DNA of 64,000 bases from Heliomicrobium gestii (GCF_009877435.1 NZ_WXEX01000009.1:87518-151517); one strand, 5' to 3'; numbered from the stretch's first letter, positions 8,165 through 16,408 are shown. Notes: a model not told the origin generated them from the letters alone. Program-made: numbers and translations.

Positions 8165-9423
8165 CCAGCCCGAATCCGACCGATCCCTTCGCCATTCCGG
8201 GACCCTTTGATCAGGCGCCTGCGCCGCTGACGCCTGATCCCCTTCCGGTCGCTCCTTTCCTGACGAATCCTGCGCCGCTGGGAGCGCCCGGTCTGACGCC
8301 CAACCTGTCTTCCGCGCCGTCCGCAGCGCCCCTAACGGGAAAGCCGCCCGAAGCGCCGGCAGTGACGGTGGCCGCCCTGCCGGTCGATCAGCAGCCAAAA
8401 GCCCTGGCCTTGGCCAAACAAATTGACGCCAAAAACCCGCAGACCCTGTTGCAATACGGCTTGCCGATCCAGTCGGAGCTTTCCCGCTTTGCCGACAACA
8501 TCCTCGATCACGTTCGGACGAAAGACGCCGGCCCCGTCGGGGAGATCATCGGCAGCCTGATGGTGAAGCTCAAGGAAGCCAACCCCGACGATCTGCAGGA
8601 ATCGCAAGGCGGTTTTTTTACGAAGTTCTTCGGCTCGGCCAAACGTTCCGCCGAAAAGGTTCTGGCCCGTTACCAGACCTTGAGCACAGAGATCGACCAG
8701 ATCAGCCAGCAACTGGACAAAGCGCGCCTCCAACTCCTCCGAGATGTCACCTTGCTGGAAGCCTTGTTCCAAAAGAACCGGGAGTACTTCAACGAACTGA
8801 ACATTTACATCGCCGCCGCCCAGCACAAGCTGGAGGAACTACGCACCCAGACCATCCCCCAATTGCAACAGCGAGCTCTCGCCAGCAACGACACCGCCGC
8901 CGTGCAGGAGTTGAATGATCACCTCCAATTTGTCGACCGGCTGGAAAAAAAGGTGCACGACCTGTTGATCAGCCGCGCTGTCACCTTGCAGACAGCGCCG
9001 CAGATCCGCCTGATCCAAAACAACGATCACGTGCTGGTGGAAAAGATCCAATCGTCCATTGTGACAACGATTCCCCTGTGGAAAAACCAGATCGTCCTCA
9101 CATTGACCTTGCAACGGCAGCAAACAGCCCTGGCGATGCAGCGCCAAGTCACCGACACGACGAACGAACTGCTCCTGCGCAACTCGGAGATGCTCAAAAC
9201 CAATACCATCGGTGTGGCCCGGGAGAACGAGCGGGGCATCGTCGACATGGAAACCTTGAAAAAATCGCAGGAGAACTTGATGGACACGCTGGAAGAAACC
9301 TTGAAAATCCAGCAGGAAGGCCGCATCAAACGCCGCGAAGCCGAGACAGAACTGGCCCGCCTGGAGCAGGATTTGAAAAATCGCATGGCCGCCATGGTCA
9401 CCGGCGGATACCGTCCGAAATAA
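8161..9423 (+). CDS. telA: TelA-family toxic anion resistance protein
   Basis: 420 residues, family PF05816 type. The first ~75 residues are a Pro/Ala-rich low-complexity tail; the body is almost wholly alpha-helical and coiled-coil. Family landmarks are LFQKNREYFNELNIYIAAAQHKLEEL at ~200-225, QIRLIQNNDHVLVEKIQSSIVTTIPLWKNQIVLTL at ~280-315, and a C-terminal region ending ARLEQDLKNRM. Members are linked to tellurite and other envelope stresses; the mechanism is unknown. It is translated together with XpaC. A fragment related to this gene lies at 3842-3904. Confidence 0.88.
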   Translation: MTSPNPTDPFAIPGPFDQAPAPLTPDPLPVAPFLTNPAPLGAPGLTPNLSSAPSAAPLTGKPPEAPAVTVAALPVDQQPKALALAKQIDAKNPQTLLQYGLPIQSELSRFADNILDHVRTKDAGPVGEIIGSLMVKLKEANPDDLQESQGGFFTKFFGSAKRSAEKVLARYQTLSTEIDQISQQLDKARLQLLRDVTLLEALFQKNREYFNELNIYIAAAQHKLEELRTQTIPQLQQRALASNDTAAVQELNDHLQFVDRLEKKVHDLLISRAVTLQTAPQIRLIQNNDHVLVEKIQSSIVTTIPLWKNQIVLTLTLQRQQTALAMQRQVTDTTNELLLRNSEMLKTNTIGVARENERGIVDMETLKKSQENLMDTLEETLKIQQEGRIKRREAETELARLEQDLKNRMAAMVTGGYRPK

Positions 9424-9450
9424 GGACAAAAACGACAGAGGCACAAAAAG

Positions 9451-9507
9451 GACAGGCGTTACACCGGGGGGCACTGGACGGCCCTCGGGTTAACGCCTGT
9501 CTTTTTT
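9451..9507 (+). terminator. Rho-independent terminator after telA
   Basis: Long hairpin: GACAGGCGTTA (9451-9461) pairs with TAACGCCTGTC (9491-9501), with an inner CCGGGGGGC/GGCCCTCGG pairing, followed by TTTTTTCC. It ends the xpaC-telA unit and lies 60 bases before the converging hydrolase gene. Confidence 0.9.
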
Positions 9508-9569
9508 CCTGTAGGATGTTTGAAAAAATCGCTGAAGGTTATGCATTGCCGCACTTTTGTTGACAGATG

Positions 9570-10409
9570 TCAGCGCATAAAATCCAAATCGCTCTGCCTC
9601 AACGGCATCATCCCATCGGCCGGCGCGATGCCAAGGAGTGTGCAGAGCAGCGGCGCGATGATCAACTGGGACTTTGCTTCCTCCCATCGTCCCGCCCGGA
9701 AGGCTGAACCGATGGCGAAGAGGGGCACCTGGCGTTCGTCAGGACCGGTGCCGCCGTGGCAGCCGTCGCGGTTCATGCCGTGATCGGACGTGACCAGAAC
9801 CTGGTAGCCTTCGCTCAGCCAACGAGGCGCATACTCGGCCAGCAGACCGTCCATCTGAATCACCTGGCCGCGGTACTCCTTCGAGTCGGCGCCGAACAAG
9901 TGTCCTGCATGGTCTACCCCCATGGGATGGATCAGCAGAAAGGCGGGATCAAACAAGCGCCGCAGCAACTCGCCATCGGCAAAGACGTGGGAATCGGGAT
10001 AGGCCTCGTCATGGTAAAAGCAACCGTGCTGGATCGGGAGAAAGGCTTCCTGATCAAACCCCTGAAACCGGTCGTTTTTTCGATCAAAGGGATACCGGTT
10101 GTACAACTCGCTGATCCAATAAAAGGCCGCCGCTCCGTTGCGCAGTCCCTGCCGGCGGGTCAAGTGAAAGAGGCTCTCCTGGCTGGACATGCCCTGAAAG
10201 TGGTTGCAGGTGATCCCGTTGACCGACGGCGGCGTGCCGGTCAGCAGCACCTCATAGAGGGGGCGCGACAGGCTGGGCAATTCGGAGCGAATCAACAGGC
10301 GAGCGGCGAGATGGTTCTCGACCAGATGGTGAAGATAGCCCATCTGGCTGCAGGCTGTCCCATAATGGAGACCGTCGATCAGCACCAGGATGACTTTATG
10401 TGTCAACAA
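9570..10409 (-). CDS. Alkaline phosphatase superfamily hydrolase (phosphodiesterase/nucleotide pyrophosphatase type)
   Basis: 279 residues from a TTG at 10409, which has GAGGTGAG just upstream and overlaps the end of the ATPase gene. Superfamily landmarks: KVILVLIDGLHYG (first metal-binding Asp), LLTGTPPSVNGITCNH (region with the nucleophilic Thr), PMGVDHAGHLFG (Asp and His ligands), and LVTSDHGMNRDGCHGG (Asp-His pair and a later His). Proteins of this type hydrolyse phosphate mono- or diesters or phosphonates. No signal peptide is seen, so it acts in the cytoplasm. As the last gene of an importer operon, it probably processes the imported compound, which may be a phosphate ester or phosphonate; this is inference. 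Confidence 0.82.
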   Translation of the reverse strand: MLTHKVILVLIDGLHYGTACSQMGYLHHLVENHLAARLLIRSELPSLSRPLYEVLLTGTPPSVNGITCNHFQGMSSQESLFHLTRRQGLRNGAAAFYWISELYNRYPFDRKNDRFQGFDQEAFLPIQHGCFYHDEAYPDSHVFADGELLRRLFDPAFLLIHPMGVDHAGHLFGADSKEYRGQVIQMDGLLAEYAPRWLSEGYQVLVTSDHGMNRDGCHGGTGPDERQVPLFAIGSAFRAGRWEEAKSQLIIAPLLCTLLGIAPADGMMPLRQSDLDFMR

Positions 10410-11518
10410 TGGCTCACCTCGTTTTTCGCCTCCGCTAGGAACACGCAACTGGCCGGATCGATCTGTAAATGAACCCGTGTGCCTTCGCCATATCTCTCGG
10501 CCTGATGCGGGTCATACAACTGGTCCACGGTGATCATATGATCCTGGACCTGCACCCGGTAGCGCATCAAGCTGCCGAGAAGGATCCGCGAACGTATCGT
10601 TCCGGTCAGGGCGTCGCAGCGACTGCTGGAAGGAGCGCCGGTATTTTCACTGGAGCGATCGGCGCCATCCGATTCGGTAGCCTCCGGCTCCGGCAGAGCC
10701 ATGCGGATCTGTTCCGGGCGGACGGCGAGGCAGCAGATCTCCGGCGGAACGGGCCGGTCCAACACCAGCGGAAAGGGGACATAGACGCGGTTTTCCTGCA
10801 CCCGCGCGATGGGGAACAGGTTGGTCGTGCCGATGAACTCAGCGGCGAAGGTTGTAGCAGGGCGGCTGTACAGGTCTACCGGCAGGCCCACCTGTTCGAT
10901 GCGGCCTTCCCTCATCAGGGCGATCCGGTCGGAGATGGAGAGGGCCTCTTCCTGATCATGGGTGACGAAGACGGTCGTGATCGCCAACTCATTTTGCAGT
11001 TCCCGGATGAACTGGCGCATGGACAGGCGGATTTTTGCGTCCAGGGCGCTGAAAGGCTCGTCAAGCAGCAACACGCTCGGTTCCGGCGCCAGGGCGCGGG
11101 CCAGGGCGACCCGTTGCTGCTGGCCGCCCGACAGTTCATGGGGCATGCGGTGCCCCAGAGCGCCCAGACCGACTGTGTGCAGCATCTGTTCCACCCGCGC
11201 CCGTCGTTCCTCCTTGCCGATATTTCGCATCTTCAACCCAAAGGCCACATTTTCGAAGACGCTCATATTGGGAAACAGGGCGTAGGACTGGAAGACGAAG
11301 CCCATGTCCCGGCGGTTCGCCGGCAGACGGCTGATTTCCTTGCCGTCGACCCAGATTTGGCCGCTCTCTTTCGGTAAAAATCCCGACAGGACCCGCAGGA
11401 GCGTGCTCTTGCCACAGCCGCTCGGTCCCAGCAGGGTGAGAAACTCGCCTTTTTCCACCGTCAAGGAGATGTTACGCAGGGCGACCTGATCGGCAAAGCG
11501 TTTGTTGATGCCCTTCAA
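10403..11518 (-). CDS. ABC transporter ATP-binding protein (PotA/FbpC type)
   Basis: About 371 residues. Walker A GPSGCGKST (residues ~33-41), Q-loop FVFQSYALFP, signature [16 protein letters not shown], Walker B VLLLDEPFSALD and switch His VTHDQEEAL are all present. A C-terminal TOBE-like regulatory domain follows, with FIGTTNLFP and CCLAVRPEQIRM. The start is uncertain: TTG at 11518, or an upstream CTG at 11533 (giving LSYIELKGINKRF, which matches the family better and sits after AGGAGGAG). It overlaps the upstream permease gene by about 50 bases. It energises the importer formed with the two permeases and the binding protein. Confidence 0.93.
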   Translation of the reverse strand: MKGINKRFADQVALRNISLTVEKGEFLTLLGPSGCGKSTLLRVLSGFLPKESGQIWVDGKEISRLPANRRDMGFVFQSYALFPNMSVFENVAFGLKMRNIGKEERRARVEQMLHTVGLGALGHRMPHELSGGQQQRVALARALAPEPSVLLLDEPFSALDAKIRLSMRQFIRELQNELAITTVFVTHDQEEALSISDRIALMREGRIEQVGLPVDLYSRPATTFAAEFIGTTNLFPIARVQENRVYVPFPLVLDRPVPPEICCLAVRPEQIRMALPEPEATESDGADRSSENTGAPSSSRCDALTGTIRSRILLGSLMRYRVQVQDHMITVDQLYDPHQAERYGEGTRVHLQIDPASCVFLAEAKNEVSHC

Positions 11519-12359
11519 CTCGATGTAACTCAGGGGGGTTCTCCTCCTCGACCGTTTTCACGTTCATTTTGGATTTTCCTCTGGCAGTCTGAATGGACAC
11601 GATGGCCAAGGTGACCAAGAGGATGAACAGGGTGTAGAGGGACACGATAGCGCTGGAGAGATGGCCGTTTTCCCAACTCATCTTATAGAGAAAGAGCTGG
11701 ACTGTCTGGAAGCCGGATCCGACGAGCAGATTGGCCAGCACGAATTCGCCGAAAAGCACCGAAAACGAGAGCAGGGCGGCCACCGTCAAGCCGGGGGCAA
11801 GGTTCGGCAGCACCACGTGCCAGAAGGCCTGAAGGCGTGAGGCGCCCAGGCTCTCGGCGGCGTTCAACAGGGTCGGCGCGTCGATGGCCCGAAAGCTGTT
11901 TACTGTGGCCTGATAGACGTAGGGCAGCAGGAGTACGAAGTAGGCGCCCAGGAGGATGTAGATGGAGCCTGTCAGCACGAAGGGCTTGTGGCTGTATAAC
12001 TCCAGGAGGCCTACCGCCAATATGACGGGGGGGAAGGAGAAGGGGAGGGTGGAGAGAAACTTCAGCACCCCTTCCAGCCGGGGAAAATAGATGACAGTGA
12101 CAAGCACGGCGGGAACGATGACGATCAAGCCGATGATTGTCGCCAGGGCGCTGACACCAAAACTGCGCCCCAGGGCTTCGATGAAGTGGTCGTTCTGAAA
12201 AAGCAGGCGGTACCATTCGAGGGTGTAGCCCTTCGGTAGGATGGTTGTCTGCCATTCCTGGGCGACAGAAAACAGGAGCGTCGCCGCCAAGGGCAACAGA
12301 AGATAGCCCACGATGGCGGCCAGGACGATCCGGGGCCGCCAGTCCTTATTTGCCGCCAT
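11472..12359 (-). CDS. ABC transporter permease (PotC/FbpB-like, second permease)
   Basis: 295 residues with six predicted membrane helices. The cytoplasmic EAA loop, which docks on the ATPase, is AAESLGASRLQAFWHVVLPNLAPG at ~165-190. It overlaps the first permease gene by 14 bases and the ATPase gene at its 3' end, so the operon is tightly packed. The charged C-terminal tail after the last helix (GKSKMNVKTVEEENPPELHR...) is unusually long, perhaps because the two reading frames overlap there. It imports the same unknown solute as its neighbours. Confidence 0.88.
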   Translation of the reverse strand: MAANKDWRPRIVLAAIVGYLLLPLAATLLFSVAQEWQTTILPKGYTLEWYRLLFQNDHFIEALGRSFGVSALATIIGLIVIVPAVLVTVIYFPRLEGVLKFLSTLPFSFPPVILAVGLLELYSHKPFVLTGSIYILLGAYFVLLLPYVYQATVNSFRAIDAPTLLNAAESLGASRLQAFWHVVLPNLAPGLTVAALLSFSVLFGEFVLANLLVGSGFQTVQLFLYKMSWENGHLSSAIVSLYTLFILLVTLAIVSIQTARGKSKMNVKTVEEENPPELHRVEGHQQTLCRSGRPA

Positions 12360-13257
12360 GTTGCATCCTCCTTTGCACCCAGTGCGCTGTCCAGTGGTTG
12401 ACAGCCATGGCGGCGATCAGCAGCGCCCCTATGGTGACGGCGATAGCGGCGGCCAGGTTGGGGTTCAGTTCCACATTGCCGGCGATCAGATTGCCGATGC
12501 GCAGCGGCGCGAGGCTGTAGTTGCCGCTCGTCAGGGCATAGGCTGTCGCGTAGGCGCCCATGGCGTTGGCGAAGAGGATGCTGAAGGCGCCGGCCAGAGA
12601 GGGGAGGATGTTCGGCAGCCCCACATAGAGCCAGTAGTGGCGGGCGCTGCCGCCCAGGCTGTGGACGGCGTCGCGCCAGTCGTCGCGCAGTCCGGCAAAG
12701 GCCGGGTAAAGGAGCAGGATGGCCAGCGGCGCCTGGAAATAGACGTAGACCAGCATCAAACCGGACCAACTGTAGAGGCTGAAGTGGTCGTAGAGGGGAA
12801 AACCGAGGGCGTTGAGGCCCAGGGTGAGCAGGCCGTTGGTCCCCAGCAGGACGATATAGGCGAAGGCGAGGGGCACGCCGGCGAAGTTGGAGGTGGAGTT
12901 GATCAGCACGAGCAGGCGATCGCGCCCATCCTCTCCGAGGAGGGTGAGGGCGTGGGCGCCGATCATGCCGATCAAGAGGCCGATGACGCTGCAGGCCAAG
13001 GACAGGCTGATGCTGTTTCCCAGGGCGATGAGGAAAAACTTCTGTTGAAACAGTTCGACGTAATGGATCAGGGAGTACCCCCTGGGTGACTCGATGCTCA
13101 AGCAGGCCATCCGCAAAAAGGGCAGCAGTTCAAAGGCGATCACGAAAAGGAAAAAGGGGAGAAGAGGCAGCCAGAGACCGCCTCTTCTCAACGCCGAGGG
13201 TGGGGATGTCGATGGGAGCCTGTCGGTGTTCCTATTCATGGCGCGTTGCATGGACAT
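12346..13257 (-). CDS. ABC transporter permease (PotB-like, first permease)
   Basis: 303 residues, with a start at 13257 preceded by AAGGGA and 9 bases after the stop of the binding-protein gene. Six membrane helices; the first is LWLPLLPFFLFVIAFELLPF after a ~28-residue basic N-terminus. The EAA loop is AVHSLGGSARHYWLYVGLPNILPS at ~200-223. Together with the next permease it forms the heterodimeric channel. The sequence type groups with the spermidine/iron/2-aminoethylphosphonate-like importers; the solute cannot be read from the permease alone. Confidence 0.88.
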   Translation of the reverse strand: MSMQRAMNRNTDRLPSTSPPSALRRGGLWLPLLPFFLFVIAFELLPFLRMACLSIESPRGYSLIHYVELFQQKFFLIALGNSISLSLACSVIGLLIGMIGAHALTLLGEDGRDRLLVLINSTSNFAGVPLAFAYIVLLGTNGLLTLGLNALGFPLYDHFSLYSWSGLMLVYVYFQAPLAILLLYPAFAGLRDDWRDAVHSLGGSARHYWLYVGLPNILPSLAGAFSILFANAMGAYATAYALTSGNYSLAPLRIGNLIAGNVELNPNLAAAIAVTIGALLIAAMAVNHWTAHWVQRRMQHGGK

Positions 13258-13266
13258 GGGCGTCCC

Positions 13267-14391
13267 TTACTGCATCTGGGTGAGGACTTGTTCCTGCCAC
13301 AAACGGGGCAAATCCTTCGTCGTCTTTTCCCAGGTGGCAAAGTCTTTGATCGGCCGGGAGGCCTTGTAGGCTTCCTTCGGCAGCAGTTTGGCCTGTACAT
13401 CGGCGGGCAGTTTCACGTCGCGGATCGGCCGGGCGAAGCCTTTGGCCAGCAGGATCTGTCCCTCATCGCTGAGGATGTGGTCCACCATGGCCCGGGCCGC
13501 GTAGGGATGGGGGGCGACCTTGTTGATCATGCACACGTAGGCGGAGATGGCCGAACCGTCGGAGGGGATGACGACCTTCAACTCATCCATCTTCAGTTGA
13601 TCCTTATACCCCAGGGCGTTGAAATCGTTCAACACGGCGATGGGGACTTCGCCTTTTTGGATGTTCGCCACAGACAGGTCGATGGGCTTGAGGTTGCCCG
13701 CTTTGGCCAGTTTGGCGAGGAATTCGATGCCTGGCTGGATGTTGCTTTCATCGCCGCCATTGGCGAAGGCCGCCGACAGGACGCCCATCATGGCCTGATT
13801 GGCTTTCGTGGGATCGCCCAGCACCACCTGGCCCTTGTACTCGGGCTTCAACAGATCGGCCCAGGAGGTGGGCACATTTTTGACCAGCTTCGTATTGACG
13901 AGGAAGCTCGTCGAGCCCGTGTACCAGACACACCAGTTGCCGTCGGGGTCTTTCGCCCAATCGGGGATCTCATTCCAGTACTTGTTTTTGTAGGCAGCCG
14001 AGACGCCTTCCGCTTTTGCCTTGGCGCCGAAGCCGATGCCGATGTCGCCCAGGTCGGCCACCGGGTTGTCTTTTTCCGCCTTGAACTTGGCGATCTCCTC
14101 GGCGCTGGACATGTCTGTATCGGTGTGGATGACGCCGTACTTGCCCGAGAAGACCTCCCAGCTCTCTTTCCAGTTGGCCCAGGAGTCAGGCATGCCGTAA
14201 GAGATGATCTTGCCTTCTTTTTGGATCGCCCCTTTGAGCGCATCCCCTTCGAGCATCTTGAATTCGCTGGTGGCAGCGGGGGCTGTCGATTGGCTGGAGG
14301 TCTCTTTGGCCGGACCGCCGCAACCGGCCAGGGCGGCGCCGGTCAGTGTCAGGGCCATGAGAAGACCGGTCCCTTTTTTCCAGAGATTCAT
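13267..14391 (-). CDS. ABC transporter substrate-binding lipoprotein
   Basis: 374 residues. The start at 14391 (MNLWKKGTG) has GAGAGG 9 bases upstream. Lipoprotein signal peptide LLMALTLTGAALAGC with lipobox LAGC, then a Ser/Thr/Ala-rich linker and a periplasmic-binding-protein fold of the extracellular solute-binding type (GNWCVWYTGSTSFLVNTKLV, PTSWADLLKPEYKGQVVLGDP, IPSDGSAISAYVCMINKVAPHPYAARAMVDHILSDEGQ). These landmarks are shared by Fe3+, thiamine, spermidine and 2-aminoethylphosphonate receptors. The hydrolase at the operon end makes a phosphorus compound a reasonable guess. First gene of a five-gene reverse-strand operon. Confidence 0.9.
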   Translation of the reverse strand: MNLWKKGTGLLMALTLTGAALAGCGGPAKETSSQSTAPAATSEFKMLEGDALKGAIQKEGKIISYGMPDSWANWKESWEVFSGKYGVIHTDTDMSSAEEIAKFKAEKDNPVADLGDIGIGFGAKAKAEGVSAAYKNKYWNEIPDWAKDPDGNWCVWYTGSTSFLVNTKLVKNVPTSWADLLKPEYKGQVVLGDPTKANQAMMGVLSAAFANGGDESNIQPGIEFLAKLAKAGNLKPIDLSVANIQKGEVPIAVLNDFNALGYKDQLKMDELKVVIPSDGSAISAYVCMINKVAPHPYAARAMVDHILSDEGQILLAKGFARPIRDVKLPADVQAKLLPKEAYKASRPIKDFATWEKTTKDLPRLWQEQVLTQMQ

Positions 14392-14526
14392 CGATTCCAT
14401 CCTCTCGTCGCTTCTTTGGCAAACATCGACTCGCTGTCTGCCGCAACAAGAAAATAGCAAAAAAGGGTTGTGAATGATGTTATTGCCAGGTTAATCCCCT
14501 GTTAAGTTTCCTTTTCACGACAACTA

Positions 14527-14566
14527 AGGGGATGCCCCGCGCCGTCCAGGCGTCAGGGCATCCCCT
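14527..14566. terminator. Strong hairpin between two reverse-strand operons
   Basis: AGGGGATGCCC (14527-14537) pairs exactly with GGGCATCCCCT (14556-14566). A smaller inner CGCC/GGCG pairing extends it. There is no long T tract on either strand, so termination is plausible but not certain. It lies 130 bases downstream of the sulfite-reductase-like operon. Confidence 0.55.
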
Positions 14567-14578
14567 CATCATCGCTAT

Positions 14579-14612
14579 GTAGACTCTTCACCGAAGTAGA
14601 CTCTTCATCGAA
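14579..14612. repeat. 17-bp tandem duplication
   Basis: GTAGACTCTTCACCGAA is followed directly by GTAGACTCTTCATCGAA: two head-to-tail copies with one difference. Non-coding; a local slippage duplication or paired protein-binding sites. Confidence 0.75.
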
Positions 14613-14697
14613 GACTGTATCGCTTAAAACACTACGGTGTTACCGCAGCACTGTTGATGGCTCTTTTATGTCTAATTCCCATGATGTCGTGCAAAAA

Positions 14698-15147
14698 CTA
14701 GTGCTGGGCCGCCTTCAATGCAAGGAAGGTGTCTTTCAACTGCTTGCCGATCCGTTCGCTGGACTTGTGCGCGTCAAGGAAGTACATGGTCGTGCTGCCC
14801 CGGTAGGGGAAGGTGTCGCCGAAGAGGGCGTATTCCAAACAGAGGCGCACGATGTTGACGGAGCAGTCTTCTTCATGATTGTCCCGGCAGTCCTTGCATT
14901 CCAGGAGAACCATGGCGAGCGCTTCGATCATGTCCTGCTCGGAATAGGTCTTCAGGTCTTTATTCGGAATCATGGAGCTGCCCTGGGGAATGCTGGTGAC
15001 CTTCTTCGTCACCACATAGGTGGCCACTTTTCGGGCAAAAAAGACGAGGCACTTGTTTTTTTCACAGGTCCCGCAAGCTTCTCCATGCAGGCACAGTGCA
15101 TCCAGCTTGTGTTGGAGCGCCTCGAAGTTGATCTCTCTTTCAGTCAC
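14698..15147 (-). CDS. Cys-rich protein of unknown function encoded with a sulfite-reductase-like protein
   Basis: 149 residues from a GTG at 15147 with GGAG 11 bases upstream. I do not recognise a family. Two cysteine clusters are visible: CLHGEACGTCEKNKC at ~19-33 and CKDCRDNHEEDC at ~84-95, enough for a metal or Fe-S site. The rest is mixed helical with no signal peptide or membrane helix, so it is cytoplasmic. It starts 19 bases after the stop of the small siroheme reductase-like gene and is presumably co-transcribed with it, suggesting a redox partner or accessory role; inference only. Confidence 0.55.
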   Translation of the reverse strand: MTEREINFEALQHKLDALCLHGEACGTCEKNKCLVFFARKVATYVVTKKVTSIPQGSSMIPNKDLKTYSEQDMIEALAMVLLECKDCRDNHEEDCSVNIVRLCLEYALFGDTFPYRGSTTMYFLDAHKSSERIGKQLKDTFLALKAAQH

Positions 15148-15166
15148 GCGTCGTCACGCTCCATTC

Positions 15167-15874
15167 TCAGTCGTTCAGGAAATCGAGAAAATCGTTGGCT
15201 TCTTCTCCCGCTTTGGGCAGCTTGTCAGCAGGGAGGATGAAAGGTTCCATGCCGACGCGGCGGATCGTCAGGCAGAGGCGCTCTTTCTCTTCGGCCAACT
15301 GGCGGTAGGTTTGCAGCACATGTTCCAGGATGGTGAAGACTGCCTCGCGGGAGACTTTTTGGTAGGCTCGCTGGGCATGGACCGGGTTGCGGCTGCCGCC
15401 CCGACCGCCGAGATAGATGTCAAAGTCGTTCTGGCCTACGGCGGTGACTCCGAAATCGGCGCAGTGCGGGTCGGTGCATCCCCGGTGGCAGCCGGCGACG
15501 CTGATCTTGAAGTCATGGGGTGTCGGCTGGTTGCTGAATTTGCCCTGGATCTCCACAGCCAGTTCAAAGACATCGCTGAGGCTGCGGTGACAGAGGGCAG
15601 GGCTGCCGGGACAGCCTTTGACGTTGCGGACGATGTCGCCGAAGCCGCCCAGTTCCAAGCCGAGGGTGCGCAACCCTGTGGTGAACCGTTCCAGATTCTC
15701 TTCCGGGAGCAAAACCAGCAGGGTCTGCCGGGTCGTCAGTTTGCTGCCGACGGCCCCCACTTCCGGCAATAACTTGCCCAGCCCCAACAACTGCTCCGGT
15801 GTGATAAATCCGCAGGGGGTGATGATCCCGACGCCGAGAACGCCGTTGCGCTGTTTGAAAATGGCTTTTCCCAT
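15167..15874 (-). CDS. Small nitrite/sulfite reductase-like siroheme [4Fe-4S] protein
   Basis: 235 residues, about the size of the small assimilatory-type sulfite reductases of anaerobes. The N-terminal ferredoxin-like half (GVITPCGFITPEQLLGLGKLLPEVG... LTTRQTLLVLLP) matches the nitrite/sulfite reductase half-domain. The cluster/siroheme motif follows as NVKGCPGSPALCHRS and, ~35 residues later, VAGCHRGCTDPHCADFG; the second pair is CX3C as expected, while the first pair has one residue more than the usual CX5C. Single domain, cytoplasmic. Probable role: six-electron reduction of sulfite or nitrite, or a redox enzyme of unknown substrate. Start ATG 15874 has AAAGGATG upstream. Confidence 0.8.
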   Translation of the reverse strand: MGKAIFKQRNGVLGVGIITPCGFITPEQLLGLGKLLPEVGAVGSKLTTRQTLLVLLPEENLERFTTGLRTLGLELGGFGDIVRNVKGCPGSPALCHRSLSDVFELAVEIQGKFSNQPTPHDFKISVAGCHRGCTDPHCADFGVTAVGQNDFDIYLGGRGGSRNPVHAQRAYQKVSREAVFTILEHVLQTYRQLAEEKERLCLTIRRVGMEPFILPADKLPKAGEEANDFLDFLND

Positions 15875-15940
15875 GTACCGATCATCCTTTCTGAGTGGTT
15901 AGGGCGGTGATTTCCGGAGAATGACAGAGAAAGATAAAAC

Positions 15941-15973
15941 TGATAAGGATTTTGATTATCATTGATCATTTTA
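15941..15973. promoter_or_regulatory. Possible Fur-like operator upstream of the reductase gene
   Basis: The AT-rich stretch TGATAAGGATTTTGATTATC followed by ATTGATCATTTTA contains several GAT(A/T)AT-like hexamers, reminiscent of Fur boxes (repeats of GATAAT). The palindromic match is imperfect. It lies about 70-100 bases upstream of the reverse-strand reductase start, where a promoter/operator is expected. Confidence 0.25.
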
Positions 15974-16097
15974 TCGTTTATCCATAGTGATTGGCAAGAA
16001 TTACGATTTGTTGGATAATTCTAAGGGGAGAGATGTCGATGGGCTATCACTGGCTCGGTGCAAAACCAGCTTGTAAAATTATGGAAAGACGTGTAAG

Positions 16098-16337
16098 ATG
16101 GAGTATGAACATAGAGCGAACAGCCACAATAGGGATATTTTCGCAGTGCTCGCTGAAAGTGGAGTGATTGCAGAGACGCATCTGGCGAATCTAAAAAAAA
16201 TGGCGCAGTTTAGAAACTTGTTGGTTCATGACTATGCTCGGATTGATCCTGAGATAATATATGCAGTCTTATACAACGGGCTAAACGATATTGAAATGTT
16301 CTTTACGGAGATAAAGGAGAGATTTTTGCCGTACTGA
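16098..16337 (+). pseudogene. Truncated HepT-like (DUF86, HEPN) gene without partner
   Basis: 79 residues. AVLAESGVIAETHLANLKKMAQFRNLLVHDYARIDPEIIYAVL is the C-terminal half of a DUF86/HepT protein, including the RX4HXY motif (Arg39, His44, Tyr46). Family members are normally ~110-140 residues and begin with about 60 more residues (two helices), which are missing here. The DNA directly upstream does not encode them in any frame I could follow. No nucleotidyltransferase partner adjoins it. It is probably a 5'-deleted remnant, unrelated in sequence type to the HI0074-like toxin at 4282, although a shortened product could still be made. Confidence 0.65.
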
Positions 16338-16408
16338 AACAAACATGGTTTAGCAGGTGACAAAGCGGCATAAAGTGTATTACATGAGCGCTCTAGGGGG
16401 AGGGTCTG

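Larger units (their letters stand above)
14392..14697. other. Intergenic stretch with a hairpin and a 17-bp tandem duplication
   Basis: No gene seen. It contains the promoter region of the importer operon (AT-rich 14440-14520), an 11-bp-stem hairpin (14527-14566) and two copies of a 17-bp direct repeat (14579-14612), each listed separately. Confidence 0.5.

Noticed and set aside
12313..13089. 258-codon + strand frame opposite the ABC permeases
   Set aside because: Antisense shadow of hydrophobic codons, producing a Gly/Asp/Gln-rich sequence without known features.
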